From positions 5,101,501-5,165,500 of the forward strand of contig NC_085121.1 in the NCBI RefSeq assembly GCF_030269925.1: DNA of 64,000 nucleotides. Direction: 5' to 3'. A program made the position numbers and the translations under genes. This DNA is from Bombyx mori (lineage: Eukaryota; Arthropoda; Insecta; Lepidoptera; Bombycidae). The notes under the pieces are model-generated. The model saw only the letters and a program-made list of their open reading frames with translations. It made no database searches and was not told the DNA's origin. Position 1 is the stretch's first letter. Each line of letters starts with the position of its first letter. Positions 31,662 to 42,264 of this stretch are shown piece by piece.

Positions 31662-32907
31662 AGTAATTTAATTCAGTCATACTAAAATTTAGTAGAATTA
31701 ATATGAGAATTTGTTTTCACATTCACTTTAATTCTTTCAAATTAGTCTATTTTTGCTATCTAAATATTTCGTGCTAAACTTACATCAACTTCTGATATCT
31801 TACCTACAGCGCTAAGCTACGTCAGCGAATTTCAATGTCAACCGAGGTCACACAACCAAAGAATACAAATAGCTTAGTTTACAACCTAGCTGTGTCCTTG
31901 AACTGAGTTTTGCATGAAGATTATTTAATTTTATAGTTCACTAGGTGTGGCCTACAGTTTCACTCGCGTTGAATCTGTGAACCAATATAATAATAAACAC
32001 ATGTCATACTACCTTAAATAAAAAGTAGCACTAGCAACAAATTAAAAATATTTCAAATTTTATATAAGCTATTAACATTTTCCAATTTATCCTATCCTCG
32101 ACTTATCGAAGTTGATATTGCCAAATTGAATTCAAAATTAAAATAAATGTATAATTCCATATTTGAATTTTAAAAATTTATTAGCATTTCAAAAAAATAT
32201 TTATCGAGCAAAATTTTGCACCTACAAAAATTTGACTCTCGCAACGTGACGCTATTTATATGTAAAAATAACGGTAACCAGTGACCATACAAACAAGACC
32301 TACTCAAGACGACTAATATTGAAATTGAATTAACATATATTAAAATAATAACAAATTCAATATGCTTCCGTTATTCATATCGATGGACGCCGACGAAATA
32401 CATCCAAACGTACAAAATTCACTCAAATTCATAATTATTATAATGAAATTTCATTTACAATAGTCAATAATTTTTTAGTGAGGATATAAATAAAACCTCG
32501 CTATTTTTAAGGAATAAGAAACCCCAGCGTGTATTTTATAAGATTATTTTAGAGAAGATTATTTGAGTTTCATTTGACATAAAATTAGAGTTCATTAACA
32601 GTAGAACCAACGAGGTCTTTCTCCGTTTTATCTCGTTTAATAGTATGCGAATAGTATGCGAAGTTTTAATACGAATTCTACAGATATATAAGTATTATAA
32701 TATAGGTACTAAAGCCGAGTGTCAGTGTCACGTACGCTGCGCAAACGGCGAGCATTGTCACTCCTCTGTTTACCGGCCTTATCAATAACATGAGAATATC
32801 CGTACTACAGTGGAAGCTATGCTATAAAATTGACTCCATTGTTCGTTGTTTTTTGGTTCAATGTCTCCTAAGATTTTCTTGTTACTAGCTATTGATGGGT
32901 GGAGATG
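31662..32907. other. No gene recognised
   Basis: Very AT-rich unique DNA with no coding frames over 60 codons. A small direct repeat (AGTATGCGAA) lies at 32640-32662. Confidence 0.4.
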
Positions 32908-33320
32908 TTTTTTTATTGCATAGACGGGTGGACGAACTCACAGCCCACCTGGTGTTAAATGGTTACCGGAGCCCAGGTAACCATTTAACACCAAGTGGGT
33001 CCTACCACCAGTAATGATTTATTACTCTTGTAAGTCCGCACGGGTAGGTACCACCATCCTGCCTATTTCTGCGGTGAAGCAGTAATGCGTTTCGATTTGA
33101 AGGGTGGGGCAGCCGTTGTAACTACACTGAGAACTTATTTCTCAAGGTGGGTGGCGCATTTACGTTGTAGATGTCTATGGGCTCCAGTAACCACTTAACA
33201 CCAGGTGGGCTGTGAGCTCGTCCACCCATCTAAGCTATAAATAAAAAAAGCCGATAGTCATCTACAACGTAAATGCCGCCACCCACCTTGAGATACGAGT
33301 TCTAAGGTCTCAGTATAGTT
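32908..33320. mobile_element. Fold-back composite of three family A fragments
   Basis: A minus-strand tail fragment (32908-32974) meets an inverted partner (32976-32999), giving a 24-bp stem with one mismatch at 32944-32967 and 32976-32999. A plus-strand copy of most of the element follows (about 33000-33249), then a minus-strand internal fragment (33250-33320: TCATCTACAACGTAAATGCC to TAAGGTCTCAGTATAGTTA). The arrangement could arise by template switching during retrotransposition or by nested insertion. Confidence 0.75.
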
Positions 33321-33359
33321 AGTGGAAAACTTTCAATCTACGAAATGAGACATCGAATC

Positions 33360-33720
33360 GCGACCATCGGAATGACGAGGCAAATTTTCCGAATTACATT
33401 TCGGCTGGCCTTGAACAATCCGTTGGCATCGAAAGTGTTTATCGCTTGAAACTTGCGAATAAAAACGGCACGGCGCCGCGCCGAACCGATGATCCGTGAA
33501 CGTCATCGCAATTCATCGCGTGTATCTTTGTATAGAACGCGGACCGATTCGTCAGCGGGTTCAAGTTCGGGCGGACGACAATGAACTTGGCCGGCCATGA
33601 CTCATGCATGCCACAGCCATCGGTGTTACGAAACCATAAACACGGTACATCTGCGAATGCGATTGCGGCCTGCGATCGAGAAACACGATACACGGTCCCC
33701 TCTACTTCTTGAAAAACGAT
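33360..33720. other. CpG-rich unique segment
   Basis: The CpG content is clearly higher than in the flanks (AACGGCACGGCGCCGCGCCG). An 84-codon minus frame (33439-33693) overlaps it but resembles no protein family that I know. It may be a regulatory element or conserved non-coding DNA. Confidence 0.3.
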
Positions 33721-33759
33721 AGATTCCTCGAATTTATTCAGGCCTTTTGTCTTATCGAT

Positions 33760-34134
33760 TAAACTGATGTCTAGTAGGAATTATCATGATTTGAATTATT
33801 TGATTTATCATGATCCCTTATCTCCTTTTTACTATCGCACCTCCCGCCATCGGAGCAGAGGTCATCCATATTACCTGGAACCGGTGCGTTCATCGACAGT
33901 GCGTTTTCAGAGGTCTTTTTTGCCACGTACTATCCGGCTATGGAATGAGCTCCCCTCCAGGGTGTTTCCCGAGCGCTATGACATGTCCTTCTTCAAAAGA
34001 GGCTTGTGGAGAGTATTAAGCGGTAGGCAGCGGTTTGGCTCTACCCCTGGCATTGCTGAAGTCCATGGGCGACGGTAACCACTCATCATCAGGTAGGCCG
34101 TATGCTCGTCTGCCTACAAGGGCAATAAAAAAAA
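33760..34134 (+). mobile_element. Family B LINE 3' end with RT C-terminus
   Basis: 5'-truncated non-LTR element on the plus strand. The coding part is followed by CATTGCTGAAGTCCATGGGC, ACTCATCATCAGGTAGGCCG, TCTGCCTACAAGGGCAATAA and an A run to 34134. It gives the coding context for the tail-only copies in the window. Confidence 0.85.
33767..34078 (+). pseudogene. RT C-terminal fragment of family B LINE
   Basis: A frame of 103 codons: PYYLEPVRSSTVRFQRSFLP, then TIRLWNELPSRVFPERYDMS, then FFKRGLWRVLSG. The RLWNELP block is the usual conserved segment close to the end of many non-LTR RT proteins. The catalytic domain is missing. The start codon is artificial because the frame is open at the truncation. 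Confidence 0.85.
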
Positions 34135-34531
34135 TTATTTTATTAGAATGTAGATTAAATCCCCCATTCGCGAGAAACTGGAATAGCCCCTTAGGTTACC
34201 AGGGAATAGGGGAAAAAGATTAAATCTTTTCAAATTTACACGAATCGCTATTGCATTTTAAGCCGTCGTTTATTCTAATCTTCAAAGAAACGCCAGCCCG
34301 TCACGGATACATCAATTGATTATAATCACTGCAGCGCTACCGAACCATCCCACATGATAATTATGAAGATATTTGACCCTAAACGTTCAGATCAAAATCC
34401 TACTCATTAATTAATAAACTATTCGAATTTTTTGTTCTTCATTGTATTTTATTCTGTATTCTGTACGTATACCTTAATTTTAACTGCAGTGTAAAATATT
34501 TTTTATATTGCGCTTTGTCTCGAACTCGTTC
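34135..34531. other. No gene recognised
   Basis: AT-rich DNA between a LINE end and a nested SINE. Confidence 0.35.
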
Positions 34532-34934
34532 TTCGTAACTGCCGTAGTAACTATACCTTAGAACTTATATCTCAAGGTGGGTGGCGCATTTACGTTGTAG
34601 ATGTCTGTGGGTTCCAGTAACCACTTAACACCAGGTTTTTTTTTATTGTTTATGTGGATAGGCGAGCTCACAGCCCACCTGGTGTTAAGTGGTTACTGGA
34701 GCCCATAGACATCTACAACGTAAACATCTACAACCCACCTCGAGATATAAGTTCTAAGATCTCAGTATAGTTACAACGGCTGCCCCACCCTTCGAATCGA
34801 AACGCATTACTGCTTCACGGCGGAAATAGGCAGGGCGGTGGTACCTACCCGCGCGGACTCACAAGAGCTCCTACCACCAGTGACCTACCACAGTGGGCTG
34901 TGAGCTCGTCCACCCATCTAAGCAATAAAAAAAA
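34532..34934 (+). mobile_element. Family A SINE interrupted by a second copy
   Basis: The plus-strand copy begins at about 34532 and runs to CACTTAACACCAGG at 34635. It resumes at 34893 with GTGGGCTGTGAGCTCGTCCA and ends AAGCAATAAAAAAA at 34934. The break falls inside the conserved CACCAGGTGGGCTG block, so an insertion into an existing copy is the simplest reading. Confidence 0.8.
34636..34880 (-). mobile_element. Family A SINE nested in another copy
   Basis: Minus-strand copy from the T run (TTTTTTTTTATTGTTTATGT) to CTCCTACCACCAG. It carries a local duplication (ATCTACAACGTAAACATCTA). Twelve extra bases (TGACCTACCACA) separate it from the resumed host copy. Confidence 0.85.
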
Positions 34935-35224
34935 TCGTAAAACTAATTAGTATATTTACTGCAAGCCGTGAGCACGCACAGTTTAGATTATATATTATTA
35001 TATTTTTGAAAATAGCTATCTCCTCAAAGATATCTCTATATTTTATACATAAACATATCATTATATTAGCAGAAATGAACACTTTCCAGTTCTTAGAAAG
35101 TGGTCGTTACAACACCGTTGTAGAATAAATAGAAAACCCATCTATTATAACAAAAACAACACACTGTTCATTGCTTAATCTAATTAATTTAATGGTCTAT
35201 TATATCATTATATATTATAATAAT
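34935..35224. other. No gene recognised
   Basis: Short AT-rich interval. Confidence 0.3.
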
Positions 35225-35485
35225 TAACAAATAAAAGAGCGGACGGTTAGCGTGGTATGGACATGTGATGCGTAGAGAGAAGATGCATGTGACTAGGAGA
35301 TGTATGGAAATGGTAGTGCAAGGTAGAGAGGGAAGAGGTCGAGCGAAAAAGACGTGGGAGACGTGAGAGAGAGAGAGAGGAGTGAGTGTTGAGCTGACGG
35401 CTGATAGAAGAGAATGGAAGAGAAAAATTAGATGTGCCGAACCCACCTAGTGGGATAAGGTAAAGAAAAAGAAGAAGAGGGTCTA
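35225..35485 (+). pseudogene. LINE terminal coding fragment (RTE-type tail)
   Basis: The plus strand reads RLAWYGHVMRREKMHVTRRC, then RGRAKKTW, and later DRREWKRKIRCAEPT and a TAG in TAGTGGGATAAGG followed by an AAGAAGAAG end. The YGHVMRR...WKRK...ADPT layout is common at the ends of insect and other eukaryotic RTE-like proteins. A GA microsatellite at 35365-35382 breaks it. The minus-strand frames across it are shadows. Confidence 0.7.
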
Positions 35486-35695
35486 TTATATTTATTACTA
35501 AAAATCGAATCAAATCATACGTTTCGGTGAAGTTATACTTTCGGATATTCATTATTCCAATTCAATTAAAAATGGACGTCATGCCTCGAAGATATTTGAG
35601 ATGAAAGCTAACTAGCTACCGCTGTTAAGATCAACATTTAACTAAGAAAAAGTGTCAAATCAAAGTGCCATGTCAAATAAAAAGTGTATATGTTA
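35486..35695. other. No gene recognised
   Basis: AT-rich DNA. Confidence 0.3.
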
Positions 35696-35892
35696 AATGT
35701 GTGAACAAGCTCATGGACCATCTGTTGTAAAAGTGAAGACGATCACTTTAAAACGTGAAGTTCAAATCTCAATAATTTTCTGTAAGGGCTGTCCTACTAA
35801 TCAAACTCGAACGAAAGATTCCTTCGCGGCAGAAATAGTCATAATGGTGATGCTCATCAGTGTGGCCTCACAACATGCCCAAAAAGTGCTGC
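35696..35892 (-). repeat. Degenerate family A copy
   Basis: GTGTGAACAAGCTCATGGAC, TTCCTTCGCGGCAGAAATAG and TGGCCTCACAACATGCCC retain the minus-strand family A order at low identity. Confidence 0.45.
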
Positions 35893-36531
35893 TACCCGAT
35901 CTCCGGTTCATACCTTAGTCGTGTTTTACGATATCCATGGAAAGTTATAGGATGCTATTTTGAGATAAAACCACACAGCCAAACATTGTTTGTTTCATAA
36001 CGTATTTCTAGTGTAAGTAGCTGTTAAGTTTTTTTATTTATTTTAATTTTTTGTTTGAGAAGTAGTAAGCAACAAGGAAAAAGTTATTCAACCAATCATA
36101 ATAAGAATATCATAAAAACATTCATTCATCTTCAGAACGTTATATGGAGGTTTATAAATTTCGAGGAAACGGGCAGGCAGAGTTCAACTACAAACAATTT
36201 AAGAAAGTTCAATGATTCGCGTAAACGAAGTAAAGATAAAAAAAAACATCCATAACCAAGGAAATAATAGATTTCTATTTTAATCTGTTTACATATTATA
36301 TCGTAAGTATACATTGTGGAGTCATTGCTCGGAGTTCATTGACTGCCACGATAAAGTTGAAACGGAATTTAGAATACGTCAGCTAGTGATGTCATTTTCA
36401 ATGTCAAACTTAATGTACCGGTTTAATGTACTGGATTAATTTCAATGAATACACTTGTTTCATTTACAGTTTTAAAATATTAAATAAACAACGCTTTATT
36501 TATTAAAAAGAAAAAGGACCTATAGCCGAGT
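35893..36531. other. No gene recognised
   Basis: AT-rich DNA. The plus frame 36055-36255 is AT-driven and lacks a domain. Confidence 0.35.
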
Positions 36532-36690
36532 TGATGCTAAACAGTTCAAATAACCATAGATATCAGTAGGTGAATGCAGCCGCCCGCCTTCAGATTTGAG
36601 GTGTAAGACTGATTTCTGTAGTACAATGTCTATCCCGCCCTTCAACCATGAACGCATTATTACTTCGCGACGGAAATAGAGGTCGATTAT
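36532..36690 (-). repeat. Degenerate family A copy
   Basis: GCTAAACAGTTCAAATAACC, ATAGATATCAGTAGGTGAAT, CTATCCCGCCCTTCAACCAT and TTCGCGACGGAAATAGAGGT correspond to family A blocks in minus orientation. Confidence 0.45.
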
Positions 36691-37719
36691 GCAGGATTAT
36701 TATAATTATTTGATTTATTTGAATAAGAAAGTGCCATCTAGTTTTCAGTTATAAATTGTTTTTGTTAATTTTGTTATAAAGTAGGCAAAAATTGGCAATA
36801 CCAAAGTTTAAGTGCCGATTGAACGGTCTGAATAATTTCGATAAGTGTGAAACAAAATATTCTCACTTTGATTTTCATTTGAAGAATGTTTTTATTTTAG
36901 AATTTCTTTCACATTGCAGTATTTTGAAAACATTCGAATTAAGAATACGTCATTGTGTTGATAGTTACAATGTTAATGTTGCCGTACTGATTTAAATTCA
37001 AAATACTTATGGTTGAACAAACAATTTGAATTGAGAATGTTTTGGTAATTTAGAAATTTCGAGAAAATTTTGGTACTTGACTTTCGTTGTAGGTTCAATA
37101 AATCAATAAATACTTTTAGATTTTTAAGTTTTGTACGTGTTCGTCGCGTTGGCGCGTTGTTTATCTGATCAAATTTAAAAATCGGTACATTCGAACTCAA
37201 CATCAGGAAAGTTTCCTAGTATCAGCAAAGTACGGCGTCAGTCGGTTCAACATATTGATGCATTTAGTAAACCTAGTTTCATAGTAACAACGAATTATTA
37301 TAATACCTATGACTGTCAGTTCGTAATGTCACTACCAAGGTCAACGTTGATTAGGGCTGTGAGTTGAATGTCCTCAAGGAATTTCAATTATCCAGGTACA
37401 CTGGATAATTGTACTCCAGTCGTCACGGAAAGTTTGGGGTACGTCGACGTATCACATACATGTCGATGTTTAATTAAACAAGGCAATCATGCGAGTTGCA
37501 TTTAACGTGAAATAACAATATGTTTTACAACATTTACAATTAGAATATTAAGAGTGTAATTTTACATGTTTTAGTTTTGGCGGGCTTTTTGTCTCTGTAT
37601 CACAGACTATTTCAATGAGTGTAGATTAGGTACACCTACATTTCGCCACAAAAGCAATAGAATCTTCGCCCTCACGGCTCAAGCAGAATCCCTAACAAAT
37701 TGTCAGATTTTTTATATTT
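36691..37719. other. No gene recognised
   Basis: AT-rich unique DNA. The frames at 36792-36995 and 36973-37203 overlap on opposite strands and show no domain. Confidence 0.35.
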
Positions 37720-37985
37720 ATTTTTTATTGCTTAGATGTGTGGATGAGCTCACAGCCCACCCGACGTTAAGTGGTTACTGGAGCCCATAGACATCTACAA
37801 CGTAAATGCGCCACCCACCTTGATATATAAGTTCTAAGGTCTCAGTAGTTCCAACGGCTGCCCCACTCTTCAAACCGACACACATTACTGCTTCAGAAAT
37901 AGGCGGGGTGGTGGTACCTACCCCTGCGGACTCACAAGAGGTTCTACCATCAGTAATTACGCAAATTATAATTTTGCAGGTTTGA
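37720..37985 (-). mobile_element. Family A SINE with part of the 5' extension
   Basis: Minus-strand copy from TTTTTTATTGCTTAGATGTG to GTTCTACCATCAGTAATTAC, continuing GCAAATTATAATTTTGCAGG, which matches the inverted extension of the 23958 copy. CACGGC is deleted before AGAAATAGG. Confidence 0.85.
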
Positions 37986-38440
37986 TCTTTATCATTTGAT
38001 TTGGGATCAACTCTTCTTCAACACGACACAGTATAATTTTGGTAAAAAAAATATGTCTGAGCCTCCTCTATTGTAATTTATGAAAGCATTAAGTATTTTA
38101 TTTAGTGACAAAATATGTATAAAACGAATTAGAACCTAATGATTAAGTAGAAAAATCAAAAAAGTTAACAAACTCAAACTTCAATTTAATATAAAGAACC
38201 CACCGAAGTCCCGCATGACATCCCTAATACTCGTTCTATATTGACCGAAAGGAAAACAAACAGTAATTAAAATGCGAAATTAAAATCGATACGTACCTAA
38301 GTTCCGATGACGACAACATCCGTGTTATTGAAAAAAAAAAAAAAAAATATCACTTCACAGATCACAGATCGCGTAAGACAAGTTTCCGATTTTATTAATC
38401 GGTTTGTACCGCGAGTGTGAACACAACGAGTATGAGCATA
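37986..38440. other. Unique DNA upstream of a candidate promoter
   Basis: AT-rich with an A run at 38331-38347. No coding evidence. Confidence 0.35.
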
Positions 38441-38474
38441 ATAAATAAAACGCACGCGATATTCGGAGTTCAGT
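38441..38474 (+). promoter_or_regulatory. Candidate core promoter (TATA-like plus initiator)
   Basis: ATAAATAA at 38441-38448 lies 31 to 24 bp before the A of TTCAGT (A at 38472), the spacing expected of a TATA box and an arthropod initiator. The surrounding 38450-38560 is CpG-rich. A start codon followed by a consensus splice donor lies 140 bp downstream. The motifs are short, so chance is possible. Confidence 0.35.
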
Positions 38475-38611
38475 GGCGGCCGGCCACGGGTTCAACGACC
38501 GTCCTTAGCACAGCTGCGCGGAGCTGACACACGTATACGCGTCTCGCTCTGGCGGACATCGCTACCGTGTACATTTATTACCATAATATTCGAATCAATT
38601 ACATACATACA

Positions 38612-38651
38612 ATGTTTGTAGTGATCGAATTTGTAGCAACAATACTTTGTG
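38612..38651 (+). CDS. Possible first coding exon with signal peptide start
   Basis: ATG in the context TACAATG opens 13 codons, MFVVIEFVATILC, plus one base, then GTAAGT at 38652-38657, a perfect splice donor. The residues form a hydrophobic stretch like the start of a signal peptide, and a phase-1 intron within or just after a signal peptide is common in secreted and cell-surface protein genes. It sits 140 bp downstream of the TATA/initiator pair at 38441-38474. I cannot identify the protein and cannot place exon 2 with confidence: 40058-40167 is open for 35 codons after TTCATTTTCAG in the right phase, but resembles nothing known and the gene would then be only about 49 codons. A long first intron leaving the window is equally possible. 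Confidence 0.35.
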
Positions 38652-39044
38652 GTAAGTTCGGTCTCGTGATTATAGTTATAGATGTTCATTGAACGATAAC
38701 TTTGGCACATTTTGAAATAATAAATGGTGCGATAGTGCGTAAGAGCTTACTTTCGCAAACAATTGGTAACATTTGATAAAACAATACCTATTTTGGAGTC
38801 TTTAGAACTCAACGAACGACCGAATGACGAATAAGAAATAAATTATTTTTTTCGACGAACGCATTTCGTTGTCTTAATTTAGACAGTTTAAATTAATTCT
38901 GATATTTTCGGTGTCATGTATACAGAACATAAAAAGACGTAGGAACAGAACAGAACAGAGGTCCATTGCAACTATGAAATCCTTTAAGCATAAAAAATGC
39001 TCATCGTTAGCAATACGTGATCCACTTAAGAACTTACTTCGATA

Positions 39045-39181
39045 GTGACGTCACACACTGTTGTCAAAAAAAAAAAACTAGGAAAACGGGAAACCACGCA
39101 CTGGGATAGTTCCATGTGAACGCACCTGTAAGCCGGTGAGACGATGAACTCTGAGACGCGGCCGCGAACCCGTGACGTCAC
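39045..39181. promoter_or_regulatory. Pair of CRE-type palindromes
   Basis: GTGACGTCAC occurs at 39045-39054 and again at 39172-39181. TGACGTCA is the consensus cAMP response element bound by CREB/ATF bZIP factors. Both lie in a CpG-rich patch downstream of the candidate first exon, so they might form an intronic enhancer. Binding is an inference from the motif only. Confidence 0.4.
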
Positions 39182-39261
39182 CGTCTCGCGCGTGTCTATC
39201 CTTCCGCTAACACAATTTACATGTAACTGACGGTGATGAGGTGGAACAACGCTAAGTGGAC

Positions 39262-40199
39262 GAATCGTGTGCGAAAACTTAAGTGCGGACCTCAAGCTTC
39301 AACCTTGAAATTTTGTTTTTAGAGCACAGTCTCCATATTTATCTTAGTGAATTTAATTATACTAATGTTCGAATTCAAACATATCCATAGACGCTCAAGA
39401 TTCACTCGATTTAATTTATTTATTACATTTTCCTTTTCGATCGGTCATAGAACATTTTTCTTGTAAATGTGAAAAAAGAAATTGGTAACATAACGGAATT
39501 AGCAAAAGGTACTAAAATTTTGTATCTGTTTCTTTTTATAACTATGGAGTATTTTAGAATGAATAAACAATATAAAACTTAATTGTATTTTTTTGTGATA
39601 TAATAAGAAAACATTTAAAGACCTTAATCTCTTTTAAAATTAATATTTAAAAAAAAATCTAGTTTATTATAAAAAAAATAACGTTCTTCTTACTGAAAGA
39701 CCGACTACTTCATGATACTGAATGACACTGAAAAATAATCCTTTTTAAAAACTAAAGAGTTTTAAATAATAAAGGTTTTCTTTACATATATATTAATAAG
39801 TAAAGTTAACAAATGCTAAGTTTGTTTAAAAAAATTATGAAAAACTATTTTGTCGTTTGTCACATTCAAATCGATGATTTATGTTGAGCGTGATACGTCA
39901 GAGTACCTACGCAATACAACGGCTACACCATTCCGGGGCAATGATTCCCGACCCGGGTGAAGCCGGTCAACACACCCTAGCTCGTTTTCTGTCCATGCAA
40001 GTCATTACGTCGAAGCGGAAACGAACGACTTCAGTGATTTTAACAATTCATTTTCAGAGTGCTCAAATGAAGTCCTTTTTAATGCGAAAAAAGCTACTAG
40101 TGTTTACTTTTCACTGAAATTTAATGTGTTATTGAAAAAAGATGACAAAGTACATATATATTTTTAGATACTTTTACAATACTCTGATCATAGTAGGAT
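39262..40199. other. No gene recognised
   Basis: AT-rich DNA except for a GC-richer piece at 39890-40030. The open stretch 40058-40167 is noted under the candidate first exon. Confidence 0.35.
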
Positions 40200-40440
40200 T
40201 TTTTTTTTTTTTATTACCACGAGCTTCTGGCTCATTTGGTATTAAGCGATCATAAGAGTCCATAGAAATCACAACCTGTGAGTGTGGTCAACCACTTTGA
40301 GACATGAGGCCGTTCTCAATTCTGTTGAATATCAGCTGTCCCACTTTTTAAACAAGACGGCGTTATGACTTTGCGACGGAAAGAGTAAGTATAGGGCCAT
40401 ATGAGTTTGTAACACCTACATACGCTCACAATACGTACAT
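40200..40440 (-). repeat. Degenerate family A copy
   Basis: T run, then TTATTACCACGAGCTTCTGG, CTCATTTGGTATTAAGCGAT, AGAGTCCATAGAAATCACAA and TTTGCGACGGAAAGAG. An old minus-strand copy. Confidence 0.5.
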
Positions 40441-40482
40441 TATCACTGGTAAATATGATCACAGTATATAGATCTAACACTC

Positions 40483-40605
40483 AATGCTGCTGCCCATTCT
40501 CCGACGAATCTCTTAGTCGTCTTCGAAGACACCCACGAGAAGAAATAAGATGGTGCTATTCTACCAGCCTGTTAGTCATTCAGACTATGGGACGGTAATC
40601 AAATT
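40483..40605. repeat. Dispersed repeat fragment (family F)
   Basis: Second copy of the block at 15144-15240: GCTGCCCATTCTCCGACGAA, TTAGTCGTCTTCGAAGACAC and TGGTGCTATTCTACCAGCCT. Longer on its right side than the first copy. Confidence 0.5.
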
Positions 40606-41493
40606 TAGACACTATCTTAAGATTTAAAATATCTATCTAATCTTAAATATGAGCATGGATACTAAATATTATTGGTGAAATAAACACGTATGTATACATA
40701 GGTTTATACGTAATATAAAAGTCTAGAAAATCCTTGCACACGTCTTTATAATTTATTATAATAATAATAAATAATAATGCTTCTTAGATTTATATTAGAT
40801 TGCTCTACATTGTTGCAACACTAAAGTGCTCCGTGTCAAGCTAACATTTTACGACTTATAATTTTCATTTATCATTTTATTGCACAGTGTGATCTAAAAT
40901 CTTTTATATATCACCATATTTCTCTGCCATTAGATACGTTTTTAGTGTAGATCATTTAAACTTTATAAGGATGACGTATTATCATATGTTATTTACTTGA
41001 TTATGAGTGTATCCATTTCTGGTATCTTAGAAACATGTTTAACTCAAATAATTCAATATTTGCTATTAGGGACCACATAATAATAAGAACACTATGAATA
41101 TAGTATTTACTTCAGTTTCCTACGAGTCGCAGACACTCTTCTAAGCTAATATTACGATTAAATGTCGACCACAAAAACTATAAACTATTAAAAATATTTG
41201 AAACAATAAAGTAAAAAGAATTAACGCGAGATTAAAACGTTAAAATCAGTTTTAATTATACACCCTGAATACTTAACGTTTCGGATTATAAGTATAAAAC
41301 AAAATTAGGTTTCAAATTTCAGGTCGTCGATAAAGCCTAAAGGACATTTGGCGACCTAAAGTCAGCTTTTTCAAGTTGGGATCTTGTACCGAATTAAAAT
41401 AATCCTTTAATACCCAACGTGACGAAGGTTGCTTGTAACAATGTGCCACAGTATATTGGGATTAACTGTTAATTCTAAATATTGTTGGTATAT
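40606..41493. other. No gene recognised
   Basis: AT-rich unique DNA. Confidence 0.35.
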
Positions 41494-41660
41494 TTTTTAT
41501 TGCATTATATATGTACAGGCCGACGAGGAAGCGTGGATGGATTCAGACGACGTGAGTTCATGACCTGCTTGTTGTTAAACTATTACTAGGGCTCATAGAC
41601 ATCATAAAGGAATGCCGCCACTCAGACACATGAGATCGAAGACTAAAGACTAACACTCAG
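41494..41660 (-). repeat. Degenerate family A copy
   Basis: TTTTTTATTGCATTATATAT, GTTCATGACCTGCTTGTTGT and GGGCTCATAGACATCATAAA retain the minus-strand order. Heavily mutated. Confidence 0.4.
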
Positions 41661-41730
41661 ATAAATGACTCGTGAAAGCATACAGTACGAATAAACAAAC
41701 AAACAAGTTACTAAGTATATTGATTTATTA

Positions 41731-42019
41731 TCTATATATATAAAAATAAATTGCTGTTCGTTAGTCTCGCTAAAACTCGAGAACGGCTGGACCGATTTGG
41801 CTAATTTTGATCTTGAATTATTTGTGGAAGTCCATAGAAGGTTTAAAAGATAGATAAATATGAAAATGCTCGGAATGAAATAAAAATAACAATTTTGTTT
41901 TTCCTTTGATGTGTACCCCGTCGGACGGATTCTTTTGTTTGTTTTAAGTTTATTTTATACAAAAGTTTAGGTCTTTTATTTATCCATTGAGGCACTACGA
42001 AGTCTGCCGGGTCAGCTAG
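41731..42019 (+). mobile_element. Non-autonomous Helitron, type 1
   Basis: Preceded by A (41730), starts TCTATATATATAAAAATAAA and ends GGGTCAGCTAG before T at 42020. It aligns over its whole length with the copy at 18343-18611. The 20-bp length difference is mostly explained by GGTTTAAAAGATAGATAAAT and a few other indels. Confidence 0.82.
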
Positions 42020-42061
42020 TAATAGAATAAAATAATAATATGGTTACTTATATTATGAGCT

Positions 42062-42264
42062 GGCATGGGTGAATACCACCATCCCACATATTTCTGCCGT
42101 GAAGCAGTCCTGCGTTCAGGGTTATAGAGTGGGATAGCTTTATGCAATAATGTTAAAAGTTCAAACCCATGTCTTAGAGTGGTAGCATTCACGTTGTACT
42201 ATTAGTGACCACTTCACACCAGCTACGTCATGAGATCGTCACCCCGACAGTGCAATAAAAAAAC
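42062..42264 (+). repeat. Degenerate family A copy
   Basis: GGGTGAATACCACCATCCCA, CATATTTCTGCCGTGAAGCA and TTCACGTTGTACTATTAGTG, ending GTGCAATAAAAAAAC. Plus strand and diverged. It lies between two Helitrons. Confidence 0.6.

Noticed and set aside
35189..35552. Two minus-strand frames rich in Ser and Leu
   Set aside because: They are antisense to the purine-rich LINE tail at 35225-35485 and only reflect its base composition.
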